A stretch of 64,000 nt of DNA from Aureimonas sp. SK2. Its GTDB lineage: Bacteria > Pseudomonadota > Alphaproteobacteria > Rhizobiales > Rhizobiaceae. Numbering within the stretch: position 1 is the stretch's first letter; the number at the start of each line of letters is the position of its first letter. Positions 63,443 to 64,000 of this stretch are shown piece by piece. The stretch spans positions 1 through 64,000 of the forward strand of contig NZ_JAPZDS010000006.1 in the NCBI RefSeq assembly GCF_029813115.1, written 5' to 3'. The notes below the pieces were generated by a model that saw only the letters and a list, made by a program, of their open reading frames with translations, ran no database searches and had not been told where the DNA came from. The position numbers were made by a program, and so were the translations under genes.

Positions 63443-64000
63443 TTACGGCTGGCCGGTGGCGGGCAGGCTCCGCGCGGCGGCGTCCGCCGCCCCGGCGCTT
63501 TCCGGCGCGCCGGCGTCCTTGGACTGGCGCCGCAGCTCGTCCAGCGTGGTGGAGCCACGATAGACGATGGCGTTGTCCCGCGTGACCGGCGAGACGGCGC
63601 CGCCGCGCCCGGTCCAGTTGAACTGGTCCGCGCGGCCCTCGGTCGGGTCGTGCGGCGCCCCTGCGACCACGAGCTTGGCGCGGGGGCTGGCGTCGGCGCC
63701 GGGCTTGGCCGCAGGCGCCGTGGGCGCCGTGCCGCCGAGCAGGCTGTCGCCGCCGTCGAGGCTCGGGTCGGAAAAGCTCACCGGCGGCGTCGTGGTCGTC
63801 GAGGCGAGTTCGCCCACCGAGGGCAGGTCGGCCGCCGAGAGCTGCTGCGGCCCGAGGCTCGCCACGAGATCATCGACGCTGAGGCCGAGGACGCGCGTCA
63901 CCGGCTTTTCGACGAAGTAGGCGAGCTTGTCGGATCCGGCACCGGTCAGGGTGATGCCGTCGGAGTTGCGCAGCCGCGCGGTCTGTCCCGCCATGTCGGG
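63443..64000 (-). CDS. Unrecognised protein, cut or starting at the window edge
   Basis: The minus-strand frame is open to the right edge. A Met lies at 63994, but the frame may begin outside. The visible 183 residues start with GITLTGAGSDKLAYFVEKPV and VLGLSVDDLVASLGP, then become low-complexity, rich in Pro, Ala, Thr and Ser (TTTTPPVSF, APTAPAAKPG), and end LPATGQP. No known domain is visible. The Pro/Ala-rich tail suggests a secreted or cell-wall-spanning part, or a linker. Convergent with the YqaA gene, 4 bases apart. Confidence 0.55.
   Translation of the reverse strand, partial: PDMAGQTARLRNSDGITLTGAGSDKLAYFVEKPVTRVLGLSVDDLVASLGPQQLSAADLPSVGELASTTTTPPVSFSDPSLDGGDSLLGGTAPTAPAAKPGADASPRAKLVVAGAPHDPTEGRADQFNWTGRGGAVSPVTRDNAIVYRGSTTLDELRRQSKDAGAPESAGAADAAARSLPATGQP

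Overview
The window reads as chromosomal DNA of a high-GC alphaproteobacterium, most likely of the order Hyphomicrobiales (Rhizobiales). The clues are a Brucella/Rhizobium-type 16-strand porin, a fructose ABC transporter matching the FrcBCA system known from Sinorhizobium, a galactofuranose-type YtfQRT-YjfF importer, a sulfolipid gene (sqdB), single-polypeptide MetH and malate synthase G. Family assignment below the order is inference only. No phage, insertion sequence, CRISPR array, rRNA or plasmid-type gene was seen.

Layout. 1-583 is a long regulatory region in front of metH. 0.6-8.6 kb holds three single genes on the plus strand: cobalamin-dependent methionine synthase, a porin and the hybrid malic enzyme MaeB. 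8.6-15.5 kb holds a sugar importer (ytfQ-ytfR-ytfT-yjfF, minus strand) and a polyol/hexuronate long-chain dehydrogenase. An OhrR-like MarR regulator stands divergent from a ketoglutarate-semialdehyde dehydrogenase (15.6-17.9 kb). 17.9-25.3 kb is a LysR gene divergent from a tightly packed six-gene operon: branched-chain-type ABC importer (binding protein, two ATPases, two permeases) plus a GMC flavin oxidoreductase. 25.3-31.2 kb carries a membrane diguanylate cyclase, a Pat-type protein acetyltransferase and two small proteins. 31.2-35.6 kb is a marR-emrB-emrA efflux operon and a SAM methyltransferase. 35.7-40.4 kb has an M10 metalloprotease with RTX-like repeats, a small Cys-rich protein, a chemoreceptor, tRNA-Thr and tRNA-Phe.

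40.5-44.6 kb is a thiamine salvage operon under a TPP riboswitch: thiX, thiY, thiD and two different tenA genes, with no ThiZ ATPase. 44.7-47.8 kb has two small stress-type domain proteins (DUF2171, DUF2934), the potassium transporter Kup and a small Ala/Lys-rich protein. 47.9-50.3 kb is a divergent glycosyltransferase/sqdB pair, probably the sulfolipid pathway. 50.3-52.9 kb has an ABM-fold monooxygenase, a lytic transglycosylase, a GNAT gene broken by one in-frame TAG, and a glutathione transferase. 53.0-57.5 kb is frcB-frcC-frcA with a divergent ROK regulator. 57.5-60.6 kb has an NfeD/SPFH pair and a periplasmic 5'-nucleotidase. 60.8-63.4 kb has glcB and a YqaA-like membrane protein. The window ends inside or at the start of an unrecognised gene.

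Together the genes describe a nutritionally versatile heterotroph: two sugar ABC systems, a third importer coupled to an alcohol-oxidising flavoenzyme, sugar-acid and polyol dehydrogenases, glyoxylate-shunt malate synthase and malic enzyme for C2/C4 metabolism, plus vitamin salvage. Many start sites were moved downstream of the longest open frame using Shine-Dalgarno position, signal peptides and 1- to 8-base gene overlaps. Functions are assigned from recognisable motifs and family knowledge; no database search was run.
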